Origin: Conus ventricosus
Taxonomy: Eukaryota > Mollusca > Gastropoda > Neogastropoda > Conidae
Length of the DNA stretch: 64,000 nucleotides
NCBI GenBank assembly: GCA_018398815.1
Contig: CM031626.1
Location: forward strand, 43,877,477-43,941,476
Direction of reading: 5' to 3'
In this document: piece after piece, positions 1 through 11,420 of the stretch
How the letters are laid out: each line of letters opens with the position of its first letter
Position numbering within the stretch: position 1 is the first letter of the stretch
Position numbers and translations under genes: made by a program
The notes under the pieces: generated by a model
What the model was told of the DNA's origin: nothing
What the model saw: the letters and a program-made list of their open reading frames with translations, nothing else
The model's database searches: none

Positions 1-1555
<1,555 letters not shown>

Positions 1556-2091
1556 GGAGCTGTTTATTCCTTCACTGAGACAGGTACTGCTCACACACGA
1601 CTGCAACAACCAGCTGTTTATTCCTTCACTGAGACAGGTACCTCACACACGACTGCAACAACCAGCTGTTTATTCCTTCACTGAGACAGGTACGCTCACA
1701 CACGACTGCAACAACCAGCTGTTATTCCTTCACTGAGACAGGTACCTACACACGACTGCAACAACCAGCTGTTTATTCCTTCACTGAGACAGGTACCCCT
1801 CACACACGACTGCAACAACCAGCTGTTGATTCCTTCACTGAGACAGGTACTGCTCACACGACTGCAACAACCAGCTGTTTATTCCTTCACTGAGACAGGT
1901 ACCCCTCACACACGACTGCAACAACCAGCTGTTGATTCCTTCACTGAGACAGGTACTGCTCACACGACTGCAACAACCAGCTGTTATTCCTTCACTGAGA
2001 CAGGTACCCCTCACACACGACTGCAACAACCAGCTGCTTATTCCTTCACTGAGACAGGTACCCCTCACACACGACTGCAACAACCAGAGAG
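1556..2091. repeat. 54-bp minisatellite
   Basis: About ten head-to-tail copies of a ~54-bp unit containing TTCCTTCACTGAGACAGGTA, then a CACACACGACTGCAACAACC block. Copies differ mainly by small indels after the GGTAC segment (CCCTCACACAC versus TGCTCACAC). Frames in this array on either strand (for example 1,826-2,116) come from the repeat and have no independent coding evidence. Confidence 0.95.
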
Positions 2092-2144
2092 AGAAAAGAA
2101 AGGGATTTCAGACTGAGGATATGCTGCTTTTATAACACCAGTGC

Positions 2145-2177
<33 letters not shown>
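2145..2177. repeat. (TA)n microsatellite
   Basis: A pure TA dinucleotide tract directly before the first copy of the ~168-bp direct duplication. Confidence 0.95.
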
Positions 2178-2179
<2 letters not shown>

Positions 2180-2345
2180 AATTATAAACAAAGCTTGCTC
2201 TTTTGTCTTAGATTGAAGAAATAGGGGGAGATAAGCATTCATATCTGCAGTGGTAGATAATTCTGCCTAACTAACGGTATGTGCTTGAGTGTGTGAAAGG
2301 GAAAAATAAAATAAAATAAAAATGCTTCTCAAAATGAGCCTTCAG
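2178..2345 (+). repeat. Direct duplication, copy 1
   Basis: A ~168-bp segment starting TTGAATTATAAACAAAGC and ending in AAAATGAGCCTTCAG recurs at 2,814-2,982 with only a few substitutions. Each copy holds an (AAAAT)n tract. The two copies enclose about 470 bp with a short 73-residue frame (2,322-2,543) that I do not recognise. A long-terminal-repeat-like arrangement is possible because the repeat can be trimmed to begin TG and end CA, but I see no matching target duplication. Confidence 0.85.
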
Positions 2346-2813
2346 CAAGCTTATAGTCTCCAAGGGGAGACAATCTCCAATAGGGAGGGAAACTCACTAA
2401 CATATAACTCCTGGTCAGATACCGATATTTCGAAACCTGATTGTTTCTCCTCAGTGACCGCGGAAAGTGGTAATTTGACTCCTCTGCCTTTTCGGTTTAA
2501 AGAAGAATGCTATCCCAGAAAAGGCTGGTGTGCAATACCGTAGTATATTTGTTGAGTTTTCAAAAAACCAACCAAAGGTGCCACCTAAGAAGCAAAAGAA
2601 AATCATGAAAGGGCAAAACAAGCTACATTTTCTTGTGAAAAGTAGAAAATATAAAAAGATAACCTCTTAAGACACAAGTGCTGAGGGCCAGTTCTTGGAA
2701 TGAATCCGCAAGGGACTAAATTACAACAAACTAATAAATTCCAAGGATAAGTACCGAGCACCATTCCAGCAACTTACAGAGCAGCTTGGTGTTGCAATGA
2801 TTGCAAGAAATAT

Positions 2814-2982
2814 TGAATTATAAACAAAGCTTGCTCTTATGTCTCAGACTGAAGAAATAGGGGGAGATAAGCATTCATATCTGCAGTGGTAGATAATTCT
2901 GCCTAACTGACAGTATGTGCTTGAGTGGGTGAATGGGGAAAAATAAAATAAAATAAAAATGCTTCTCAAAATGAGCCTTCAG
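2814..2982 (+). repeat. Direct duplication, copy 2
   Basis: Second copy of the segment at 2,178-2,345, same orientation and nearly identical. Just downstream is a GTTGTTGTT tract, then the left arm of the foldback pair. Confidence 0.85.
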
Positions 2983-3035
2983 AACTGTTGTTGTTGTTCT
3001 AGTTGCAAAGCGAGACGACTGCAGGCGGAAATCTA

Positions 3036-3312
3036 AACAAATCTTAAATAAATGTTAGCGAACCGCCCAGAGAACGTGGACAAACCAGTCACAAGACAAA
3101 ACACGATGCGTTTCGACTCTTAGGTCTTCTTCTTCCTTGTGCTGAACTCTGAAGCGATCTGAAGCGATCAAAGCTAAGTGAATTTTCGTTGTTTATTCGT
3201 TTATGTTCTCACCTGAGGAAGACCTAAGAGGTCGAAACGCGTTGTGTTTTGTCTTGTGACTCGCTTGTCCACGTTCTCTGGGCGGTTCGCTAACATTTAT
3301 TTAAGATTTGTT
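3036..3312. mobile_element. Foldback pair with hammerhead-like core (Penelope-like relic?)
   Basis: About 95 bases at 3,036-3,130 are repeated as the reverse complement at 3,215-3,312, with roughly 85 bases between. Shared blocks include TAAATAAATGTTAGCGAACC and the complement of GACAAAACAC. The plus-strand right arm contains CACCTGAGGA, a GACCT/AGGTC hairpin, GAAAC and CGCGTTGTG. This matches the order of a type I hammerhead ribozyme: core CUGANGA, stem II, GAAA, short stem III, GUH cleavage triplet, then a GUG strand able to pair with the CAC before the core. Hammerheads of this compact kind are known in terminal repeats of Penelope-like elements. No reverse transcriptase is present, so this would be a relic of terminal repeats only. 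Confidence 0.6.
3209..3248 (+). ncRNA. Hammerhead ribozyme-like motif
   Basis: Read 5'-3': CAC (stem I strand), CTGAGGA (core), A, GACCT-AAG-AGGTC (stem II hairpin with a 3-base loop and one bulged A), GAAA (core), ACG/CGT (minimal stem III), T (H17), GTG (stem I partner). All invariant core positions of the CUGANGA...GAAA consensus are present, with a GUU cleavage triplet. Stem III is very short, as in retroelement hammerheads that work as dimers. Activity is untested. The left arm at 3,036-3,130 has lost the CTGA part. Confidence 0.5.
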
Positions 3313-3888
3313 GTTATTGTTGTTGTCGTATCCTGGCTAAAAGACTCCAGGGATAATCCAAACAGCTGAAGTACTTGAACACTATGGTACAAATGCATCA
3401 GCTGGGGATGAGAACATTATGTGTGTGATCGTTTTTAATTAGCCTACCACGTGTCAGCCACACTCCGACTTCGGGGGATTTTGGAAACTGGTGGTGTTAT
3501 GCTAGTAAGGAGCTTGTCACGACTGAAGACAACCCCCGTATAACTATGCAGAGCATAACAGCGTTTTGATAAAGCCCTGATGTTCTAACCTATGTCAGTT
3601 GGTCTGACACAGCCTTGGGCCAAGGCGGGTTAATTTGCAAATTCGTTCATTTGTCCTGTTGTTGTTGTTTTGTACGTGTGTGAGATACTTGGTGCATGAG
3701 CAAGCTTGGAACCTCCTTTAAAGAGTGATCTTGTTAGTTCTGTGTGCTGTGTTGGCCTAAGCAGCAATCGCGTGGAGGTTTGGGTATGTCATTTGTCTCA
3801 TCACGGGAGCAAGAGCTACCTTACTTCTCACTTGTACACAATCAGTAAAGATTTAATAAAATTCTGTCTTCTGCACTGCCGAAAGCCA
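3313..3888. other. Unassigned spacer
   Basis: Apart from short GTT runs at the ends of the stretch, I see no gene, tandem repeat or transposon end. The 66-residue frame at 3,706-3,906 runs into the telomere-like repeat and looks spurious. Confidence 0.5.
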
Positions 3889-4437
3889 ACCCTAACCCTA
3901 ACCTGATCCTAACCTAACCCAGACAATTGTGACCCTAACCTGATCCTAACCTAACCCAGACCATTGTGACCCTAACCCTAACCTGATCCTAACCTAACCC
4001 AGACCATTGTAACCCTAACCTGATCCTAACCTCATCCAGACCATTGTGACCCTAACCCTAACCTGATCCTAACCTCACCCAGACCAATGTGACCCTAACC
4101 TTAACCTGATCATAACCTCACCCAGACCATTGTGACCCTAACCTTAACCTGATCCAAACATCACCCAGGCCATTGTGGCCCTAACCTGATCCTAACCTCA
4201 CCCAGACCAATGTGACCCTAACCTTAACCTGTTCATAACCTCACCCAGACCATTGTGACCCTAACCTTAACCTGATCCTAACATCACCCAGGCCATTGTG
4301 ACCCTAACCTGATCCTAACCTCACCCAGACCATTGTGACCCTAACCCTAACCTGATCCTAACCTAACCCAGACCATTGTGACCCTAACCTTAACCTGATC
4401 CTAACCTCACCCAGACCATTGTGACCCTAACCTTCAC
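3889..4437 (+). repeat. Telomere-like CCCTAACC-rich minisatellite
   Basis: Degenerate ~37-48-bp units of the form CCCTAACCTGATCCTAACCT followed by CACCCAGACCATTGTGA. The unit is built on CCTAAC steps (CCCTAACCCTAACC appears repeatedly), the complement of the animal telomere motif TTAGGG, with a non-telomeric spacer in each unit. It is interstitial and degenerate, so it is not a functional telomere end here. A similar CCCTAACCCA element recurs at 54.6-54.75 kb. Confidence 0.9.
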
Positions 4438-5080
4438 CGTGAAGGAAACCTTTAAAAACCACAGGAGTGACATGCCGTGCTCATGACCTTTGCACTGGAC
4501 CAGACGTGTGCCTTCGTCTTTTCGAAATAGCCATGCGAGTTTGATGGACAGATCGTGACACGTTTTCTCTGCTTTAACACCACAAAGTCGCAGACTTACT
4601 TAGGAGTTTCACAGGAGCCTTACTGCTTCAGGGGAAGGCATCATCAGTCCTCTCTACATCGATTACATCCCCTTAGATCTTCATCATTATCTGGTGCCTG
4701 TCAACAGGCCTACATAGATCCAGCTGACATCGAATTCCAGATGCCAGCTTTGGCACGACATCTCCGATTGGTACATGGCCCTGCTGCTCCCGTCCCTCCT
4801 CACTCTCTCTGAGCATCAAAATATTTCTGTTGTCAAAATGGACAGCCTTAGAGATTTCCCATCTTTCATCCGTGAAATCTGAAGAATTTACGGTTTTCTG
4901 AGTTCCTATCAGAGATTTAATCATATTCGATCGAAAGTACCGAGTATTCCGCCATGATGGTCAGATTGCAAGGGAGGCAAACATTGTTGGACTTGCATGA
5001 TGGTACACTGTGTTCAATGATAATGGTCAGATAGTATGAAAGTAGGCCCTACAGCGTGCACTTTTGCCCATGTGAGCACA
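4438..5080. other. Unassigned spacer
   Basis: No recognisable gene or repeat. Short frames at 4,555-4,812 (plus) and 4,673-4,924 (minus) overlap each other and show no known motif. Confidence 0.5.
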
Positions 5081-5081
<1 letters not shown>

Positions 5082-5130
<49 letters not shown>

Positions 5131-5206
5131 CACACACACACAAACACGCACACACAGAGAGAAGAGAGAGAGAGAGAGAGAGAGGAGAAGAGAGAGAGAG
5201 AGAAGA

Positions 5207-5261
<55 letters not shown>
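5082..5261. repeat. (CA)n then (GA)n compound microsatellite
   Basis: A CA tract (about 5,082-5,156 with a few interruptions) passes into a GA/GAA tract ending near 5,261. Open frames in all directions here are artefacts of the dinucleotides. Confidence 0.95.
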
Positions 5262-5265
<4 letters not shown>

Positions 5266-5399
5266 AATAACAATGATTCTTTATCTTATCACGGTAAAAG
5301 TATTGGCTTAGTTAGCCATTTTTCATACTTGCCGTTGCTACTCTACGAACCTAATACTAAATGATACAACGTATGCATCGAAACATGATTACACAAACA

Positions 5400-5980
5400 A
5401 ACAGCATCAAGCCAAAGAAACAAACAATCAAGCCAAAGAAACAAACAATCAGCCAAGACACAAACAATCAGCAAAGACACAACTCAAGCCAAAGACACAA
5501 ACAATCAAGCCAAACACAAACAATTCAAGCCAAAGGCACAAACAAATCAAGCGAAAGACACAAACAATCAAGCCAAGTACACAAACAATCAAGCCAAAGA
5601 CACAAACAATCAAGCCAAAGACACAAACAATCAAGCCAAAAACACAAACAATCAAGCCAAACAAACAAACAATCAAGCCAAAGAAACGAACAATCAAGCC
5701 AAAGAAACAAACAATCAAGCCAAAGACACAAACAATCAAGCCAAAGAAACAATCAATCAAGCCAAAGAAACGAACAATCAAGCCAAAGACACAAACAATC
5801 AAGCCAAACAAAACAATCAAGCCAAAGAAACGAACAATCAAGCCAAAGAAACAAACAATCAAGCCAAAGACCAACCCCAAACCCAATCAAGCCAAAGACA
5901 CAAACAATCAAGCCAAACAAACAAACAATCAAGCCAAGTACACAAACAATCAAGCCAAAGACACAAACAATCAAGCCAAA
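5400..5980 (+). repeat. 21-bp minisatellite, left half
   Basis: About 27 head-to-tail units of AATCAAGCCAAAGACACAAAC, with variants where GACAC is replaced by GAAAC, AACAC or a shorter form. Because 21 is divisible by three, long frames arise on both strands (286 residues at 5,361-6,221; 145 at 5,886-5,449 minus) coding only lysine/glutamine/asparagine or leucine/cysteine/phenylalanine heptads. Indels move the frame, which argues against coding. The array stops exactly at the LTR-like insertion at 5,981 and resumes in phase at 8,308. Confidence 0.95.
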
Positions 5981-8307
5981 TGTCACGGACGTAAATACTT
6001 TTGGTTTGGAAGATAATTCATTTCTTCCCAAACCTGATGTAAAGTGGAGTGTGGCCAGTGACATCTTCACTACATTGGCCGGGTTTGACCAGTGTGTTAT
6101 TCGTGTCATCCTTTGTATGCTGCGTCCGTGCATTTCGCTCCCATCCTCCAATATTTCTCTTCATTTTTGTTGTGTTTTTTTTCAAGCTTTCTTTTTCTGT
6201 TCTTTATCGTTTTTCACGTGATTCATCAGCTGATGTCAGGTGACACAGGTGAGCTGTTTTGTTACCTGTTGCCATCTTGGTTTGGCGAGTGGTGTGGCAC
6301 TCGCCTACGAACCTTGGAGTCGGAGAGATCTCTATCTCTGCCAGCTGGAGCCTTCCTGCTTGAATCCACTTCGACGTGGGTTGCGTGGAACTGTCTTTCA
6401 CCCTTCGGTGGGAAGGAAAGAATTCGCTTGTAACCTCTGGGATCCCTATCCCTGCCAGCTGGAAGAAGCACCTTAGGTCATCCCTGACCTGGAGTCCACT
6501 TCAGTGTGGACCGTCACGTTTTCGGCTGCCATCCTTCATCGGATTGGGGAGCGGACCGTTTTCTTACCTCGCCCACCCGCCATTCTGGTAACTATATGGT
6601 CTGTCTTGGACAGTGTCTTGTTTATTTGGGTTTTCTAACCTCTCAGTGGTTGCGGTTTTTCTTCTGCCTTAATATGCTGTTGGCTCTGGCACACCTTTTC
6701 TGTGTGTAACTGTTCCAAAGAAGGGGAACAGATGTGGAAATGGTATCGAGATATGCGTCTTGTTGTAGAATTGTAGAAACGCATTATCTTTAATTGTGTT
6801 TTCGGTCCTTAGCGGCTAGGTATTCTGTTACTTTGAACTGAGTTGAAAATTGCTTACTATATGATATCCTTTCATTCCGCTCAATGGAAGCTGTGTTGGT
6901 TGTTTTCAGATTACACAGGTTGAGTCAGTGCTTTTCTTGCTTAATATGTGATTTGGACCGGAGAGATATCGTAAATGTTAGTATTCATTTTTCTTGTTTC
7001 ATAGACACGAGACGGATCGTGGAATGCATAGCGTATGAACGGCTTGACACTTAGACCACGGAGTGTGGAATTCCGGCCGTATCGCCCCGCATGTGGTTCC
7101 GTTCTCGTTGTGTCCTTGTCCTATATGTTTGTGTGACAGACGTATGGATGGATTTTAGTTGGTTTTATTTATTGAGATTTTGACTAAGGAAGTTATCCTT
7201 AGTACAGGCATGTCATGGATACAGGATGTAAGGAATGCCATGAATACAGGTTAAAAGCAAAGGAAAAAGTGAAAAGTTATTATAGTTTATTTACCCTTTT
7301 AAAATGACAAAGACATTGTTGACCTTTTTACGCATTGTGACCCTTCACACTGACGCACTGCCGAACCACTGTGTAGCCACACACTGACAAGGACGGTAAA
7401 GAGATGACTTCTCATCTGGAGACTGATCTCCGCCGTAGGGCGGGAAAAATTGCCATTTTGTTTCCGGCAGCTCCGGTCTTGGACTGGCTGAAGGACCAGC
7501 ATCCGGGACCTGGCAGACGCCATCCGGTATCCAGGCACCAGTCGCTGCACTGAGGACTGTTGAGGGTGTGCCTCACCCTTCACTGGGACACCTTCACCTC
7601 GGACTGGAAGACCAGCCCCCTGCCTGCACTGAGGACTGTTGAAGGTGTGCCTCACCCTTCACTGGGACATCTTCGCCTCGGACTGGAAGACCAGCCCACT
7701 GCGGGTTTCGACCTTCTTAGGATCCACCTCCCACGGTGAACCTCCTCGGGCACGGGATAAGATGAGTCTTCAGTCGTGTGTGGTGTGTGTGTGGGTTTGG
7801 CGTGCGGGTGTGTGGGCCTGAAGCCGGTCACTGAATCGTTTTTTTTTTTTTTATTGTTTTGTTTAACCCTGACTAGGTCCTGTTTTATGTATTATTGTTT
7901 CTAGTACTGTCTTTCTTCTGTTATGTTAATGCCTTTGTAGCGGTTTAGCGGGTTAGGTTGGGACGGTAGCGGGATCCCAGGATATTGGAGGGTTTTTGTG
8001 GTCTATTTAATTTACTTTGTCCCCTAGGTCAGTTAGTTCTGAATAGTGCTTTTTTTTTCTCTTCTATGCCCCATTGTTTTTTTTCTTTTCTTTTCCTCTC
8101 TCGGCTGTTTTTCCTCTTCTTTGTTATGACCCATACCCCATCTGGAGTGCTAGTGTGAGTGAATGTTTGTAATGTGAAGTAAAAATATTGTTGAAACCTC
8201 TTTCTCTTGTGGTCTGGTGGTGTGAGGGATTGAGTGATCGCTCCGCTTCTGCCACTGCACATTTCCTGTTTAAGAACCCCCCCTGTCAGGTGCACTCGCA
8301 CGTGACA
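5981..8307 (+). mobile_element. Solo-LTR-like element, family member 1
   Basis: A 2,327-bp insertion with 7-bp inverted ends, TGTCACG at 5,981 and CGTGACA ending at 8,307, flanked by a 5-bp direct repeat CCAAA (5,976-5,980 and 8,308-8,312). Deleting it with one target copy restores the 21-bp repeat in phase. TG...CA ends and a 5-bp target duplication are hallmarks of LTR retroelements. No gag, protease or polymerase coding is visible, so a solo LTR is the simplest reading; the length is unusually large for one. A related element with the same ends lies at 44,631-47,049; both share a GGGTTAGGTTGGG-like block and a TAGTTAGT-like block near the 3' end. Orientation is taken from those 3' blocks and the late A/T-rich signal. 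A non-autonomous inverted-repeat transposon is a less likely alternative. Confidence 0.75.
7546..7703 (+). repeat. 79-bp tandem duplication inside LTR-like element 1
   Basis: A ~79-bp unit beginning TGCACTGAGGACTGTTGA and ending at GACTGGAAGACCAGCCC occurs twice in a row with few differences. I did not see the same duplication in the member at 44.6-47.0 kb, so it may be copy-specific. Confidence 0.9.
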
Positions 8308-9075
8308 CCAAAGACAGAAACAATCGAGCCAAAGACACAAACAATCAAGCCAAAGACACAAACAATCAAGCCAAACAAACAAACAATCAAGCCAAAGACA
8401 CAAACAATCAAGCCAAACAAACAAACAATCAAGCCAAAGAAACAAACAAACAATCAAGCCAAAGAAACGAACAATCAAGCCAAACAAACAAACAATCAAG
8501 CCAAACAAACAAACAATCAAGCCAAAGAAACGAACAATCAAACCAAAGAAACAAACAATCAAGCCAAAAACACAAACAATCAAGCCAAAGAAACGAACAA
8601 TCAAGCCAAAGACACAAACAATCAAGCCAAAGAAACGAACAATCAAGCCAAAAACACAAACAATCAAGCCAAAGACACAAACAATCAAGCCAAAGACAGA
8701 AACAATCAAGCCAAAGAAACAAACAATCAAGCCAAAGGCACAAACAATCAAGCCAAAGACACAAACAAGCCAAAGACACAAACAATCAAGCCAAAGACAC
8801 AAACAATCAAGCCAAAGAAACAAACAATCAAGCCAAAGGCACAAACAATCAAGCCAAAGACACAAACAATCAAGCCAAAGACACAAACAATCAAGCCAAA
8901 GACACAAACAATCAAGCCAAAGACACAAACAATCAAGCCAAAGAAACAAACAATCAAGCCAAAGGCACAAACAATCAGCCAAGACACAAACATCAAGCCA
9001 AAGACACAAACAATCAAGCCAAAGACACAAACAATCAAGCCAAAGACACAAACAATCAAGCCAAAGACACAACCA
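8308..9075 (+). repeat. 21-bp minisatellite, right half
   Basis: About 36 more units of the AATCAAGCCAAAGACACAAAC repeat, continuing the array that ends at 5,980. The first unit carries GACAGAAAC and CGAGCC variants. Frames of 355 (plus) and 365 (minus) residues cross this array and are repeat translations only. The two halves total about 1.35 kb and were one array before the LTR-like insertion. Confidence 0.95.
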
Positions 9076-9282
9076 ATAAAACCACCACCAAGAAGCAAGC
9101 GCCGACATCATCAACGAAATAAGCAAATGAAAAAAAATAATTTAAAACTCAACGACAAAAGCAATTATACCAAAGGAAAAAAAAGCAAATCAAAGTACAA
9201 CAACAAAAACGATCAACAAGAAAATAGCACAAAATATTTTAGAATCTCTATGTGACATACAAGGAAAAAGAGGAAAGAAAGA

Positions 9283-9321
<39 letters not shown>

Positions 9322-9471
9322 GGGGGGAAAAAAGGAAGAAGAAAATAAAAGCAGGTATATAAGAGGACACATTAAAATGTATATCTGTCTCGCATTCGTA
9401 CACATACATACACACATAATACATACAGACACGCACGCACACAACACACACACACACACACGCACGAGCAT

Positions 9472-9562
<91 letters not shown>

Positions 9563-9783
9563 CGCGCGCGTGGGCGATGACAGGAATGTAAGGCCTTCGC
9601 AGGGATAAAACCAGACATATGCTGTTCGAGTTTAGGTTACCGTTGTTAAAACCAAGTATCTGAAAAGATTATGCTTGAAAGAGGAGAGCGCAGCTTTGTT
9701 ACGACATTTAAAGGGAGCGAGCTCCACAGATAGCTCCTGAGAACGAAAACTTGTTTTAAAGATATCAATTAATTATAGGCCTA

Positions 9784-9848
<65 letters not shown>

Positions 9849-9904
9849 ATTTCAAAGCATACAAGCTGCGACGTTAATTCTTTAGCCTTTAACGAGAGTC
9901 CCAT

Positions 9905-9935
<31 letters not shown>

Positions 9936-10030
9936 ATTCCCATCTTCCCTTTTTTTTTTTTTTACAAGAGTGAGGGCAGACAGCTTTCATCTAAGATTTT
10001 TGTTAAAGGGGGTGAGAGGTGGCGTGGTGG
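9076..10030. other. Microsatellite-rich spacer
   Basis: Contains an A-rich stretch, a poly-G tract (about 9,291-9,326), CA-rich sequence, (CT)n then (CA)n (about 9,474-9,560), a (GA)n tract (about 9,788-9,848), and another poly-G run (about 9,905-9,934). No gene is supported. Confidence 0.85.
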
Positions 10031-10253
10031 GGCATTCATCTTCCAGAAGGTGGAAGCTGAAAACCATTGTCATTACTTTAACACGTCCTTACCCAACACA
10101 CTCTGGCATTCATCTTCCAGAAGGTGGAAGCTGAAAACCATTGTCATTACTTTAACACGTCCTTACCCAACACACTCTGGGCATTCATCTTCCAGAAGGT
10201 GGAAGCTAAAAACCATTGTCATTACTTTAACACGTCCTTACCCAACACACTCT
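10031..10253 (+). repeat. 74-bp minisatellite, three copies
   Basis: Three near-identical copies of a 74-75-bp unit start at 10,031, 10,105 and 10,180 (GGCATTCATCTTCCAGAAGG...). Each includes the inverted motif CTTCCAGAAGGTGGAAG. The third copy is cut before GTTTGAGTCG. Confidence 0.95.
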
Positions 10254-10295
10254 CGTTTGAGTCGTCATTCGTTTTCAACGTCCTGAACGTTGTTC

Positions 10296-10366
10296 ATCCT
10301 GCCGCAGACGACCTATGAGGTTGAAACCGTGTCGCGTTTTATCTTGTGACTTGTCTGTCCTTGTTG
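10296..10366 (+). mobile_element. Relic related to the ribozyme-bearing foldback arm
   Basis: GACGACCTATGAGGTTGAAACCGTG followed by a TCGCGTTTTATCTTGTGACT block resembles the right foldback arm at 3,218-3,275 (stem II hairpin, GAAAC, then GTTTTGTCTTGTGACT). The CTGANGA half of the core has decayed, so it should be inactive. It suggests a dispersed family and not a one-off palindrome. Confidence 0.5.
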
Positions 10367-10830
10367 GGGCTGACTCACTTTGAATTATTCTGAAAATTAC
10401 TTAAGTGGCTTAAAAAAAATCTTTCACGTCTTTTTTTTTTTTTTTTCCTTCTTCATTGTCTGTTACTTCTTTGCCTTCATTTATTGGGAAAGCCAGAAGG
10501 TATTCTTCCCCATCCCCTCAACATTTTCCTTGGGGAGGGGGAGGAAGGGGGCATGCCCCCCCCCCCCCCCCCCTCCCACTCCGACACTACCGCAGTGAGC
10601 TGACGAGCAAGTGTATAGATCCATTTGTCTTGAGCCTTGTTGTCTGGAACTATGCTGCCTTGGCTTGTAGCTGTACTACGCTGTGATGTGTGAGCGTTTT
10701 GCTGAACGTAGCGCGATGTGCTGTCAGTGACTTGTGCTGTTTTCCTGTAGGCCCAACTGGTCTGTGTGGCGTTTGTCAAGCGCCAGCTACACATACAAAC
10801 ATAACATAGAAAGATGATAATGCAATAATT
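10367..10830. other. Unassigned spacer with poly-T and poly-C runs
   Basis: A poly-T tract near 10,431-10,446 and a poly-C tract near 10,555-10,573 are the only obvious features. The minus frame at 10,956-10,477 shows no known motif. Confidence 0.5.
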
Positions 10831-11337
10831 TGCGCGCTGGTGACCTACTCGTTTTCGAGTGAACAGTTTGTAAGGAAGAAGAAGGCAATCAAATTCTATT
10901 CTACAGTGAGATTTAAACAAGCGTGCAACTGCGAGCAAAAAATTCGCAACACACAAGCAAATGTGGATTTTTAATCATCGAAAAAAAACACATAAGAATC
11001 AGAATGTTGATTGTGGTCGCTCTATGAAGAAAAAAGAACACTGGCAGTTGGACATCCAGATTTCATCTCACACAGAAATACGCCAAAACACATGCCATGC
11101 CTCAATATTTCAATCCAACAAAATTTGCAAACTACAGACATAAGTAGAAAACTTTTAAGTTCGGGCCTTGATAAACGAACAAACAAATTTGGGGGAGATT
11201 AAAACAAAACAAAAATCGAAAGAAAAACTTCCCTCGATGACTTCCCTTCATTCTTTCTCTTCAACAACCGTGTTCTTCTTCTTCTTCTTCTTCTAAAATA
11301 CTGGTTCACTCAAAAACGAGTAGGTCACCAGCGCGCA
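10831..11337. repeat. Inverted-repeat pair, ~35-bp arms
   Basis: TGCGCGCTGGTGACCTACTC followed by GTTTTCGAGTGAACAG (10,831-10,866) recurs as its reverse complement at 11,301-11,337 with one substitution and small end differences. Each arm also contains the small palindrome ACTCGTTTTCGAGT. The ~430 bp between hold no recognisable gene. The right arm abuts the 3' end of the LINE at 11.35-14.9 kb. It could be a small inverted-repeat transposon, but no target duplication was identified. Confidence 0.65.
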
Positions 11338-11367
11338 TGTTAAAAAGTAAAATAAAAACATAAAACA

Positions 11368-11420
11368 GTGCGACTCAGACTGTTGGCCCCCTGGAGCAAA
11401 TTAGCAACAAGGGGTCGCAC
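11368..11420 (-). other. 3' hairpin of LINE A
   Basis: GTGCGAC (11,368-11,374) pairs with GTCGCAC (11,414-11,420), with further CCCC/GGGG complementarity inside. It lies after the LINE coding region and before its 3' end, where non-LTR elements often carry an RNA structure recognised by their reverse transcriptase. That role is inferred. Confidence 0.6.

Noticed and set aside
3889..4437. True chromosome-end telomere
   Set aside because: Units are degenerate, carry a long non-telomeric spacer and are flanked by unique DNA on both sides.
5981..8307. Coding retroelement inside the LTR-like insertion
   Set aside because: No protease, reverse transcriptase or integrase motif was found in any frame; the short frames are unrelated to each other.
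8029..9255. 355-residue plus and 365-residue minus frames
   Set aside because: They are readings of the 21-bp minisatellite on both strands at once and extend into LTR and A-rich sequence.
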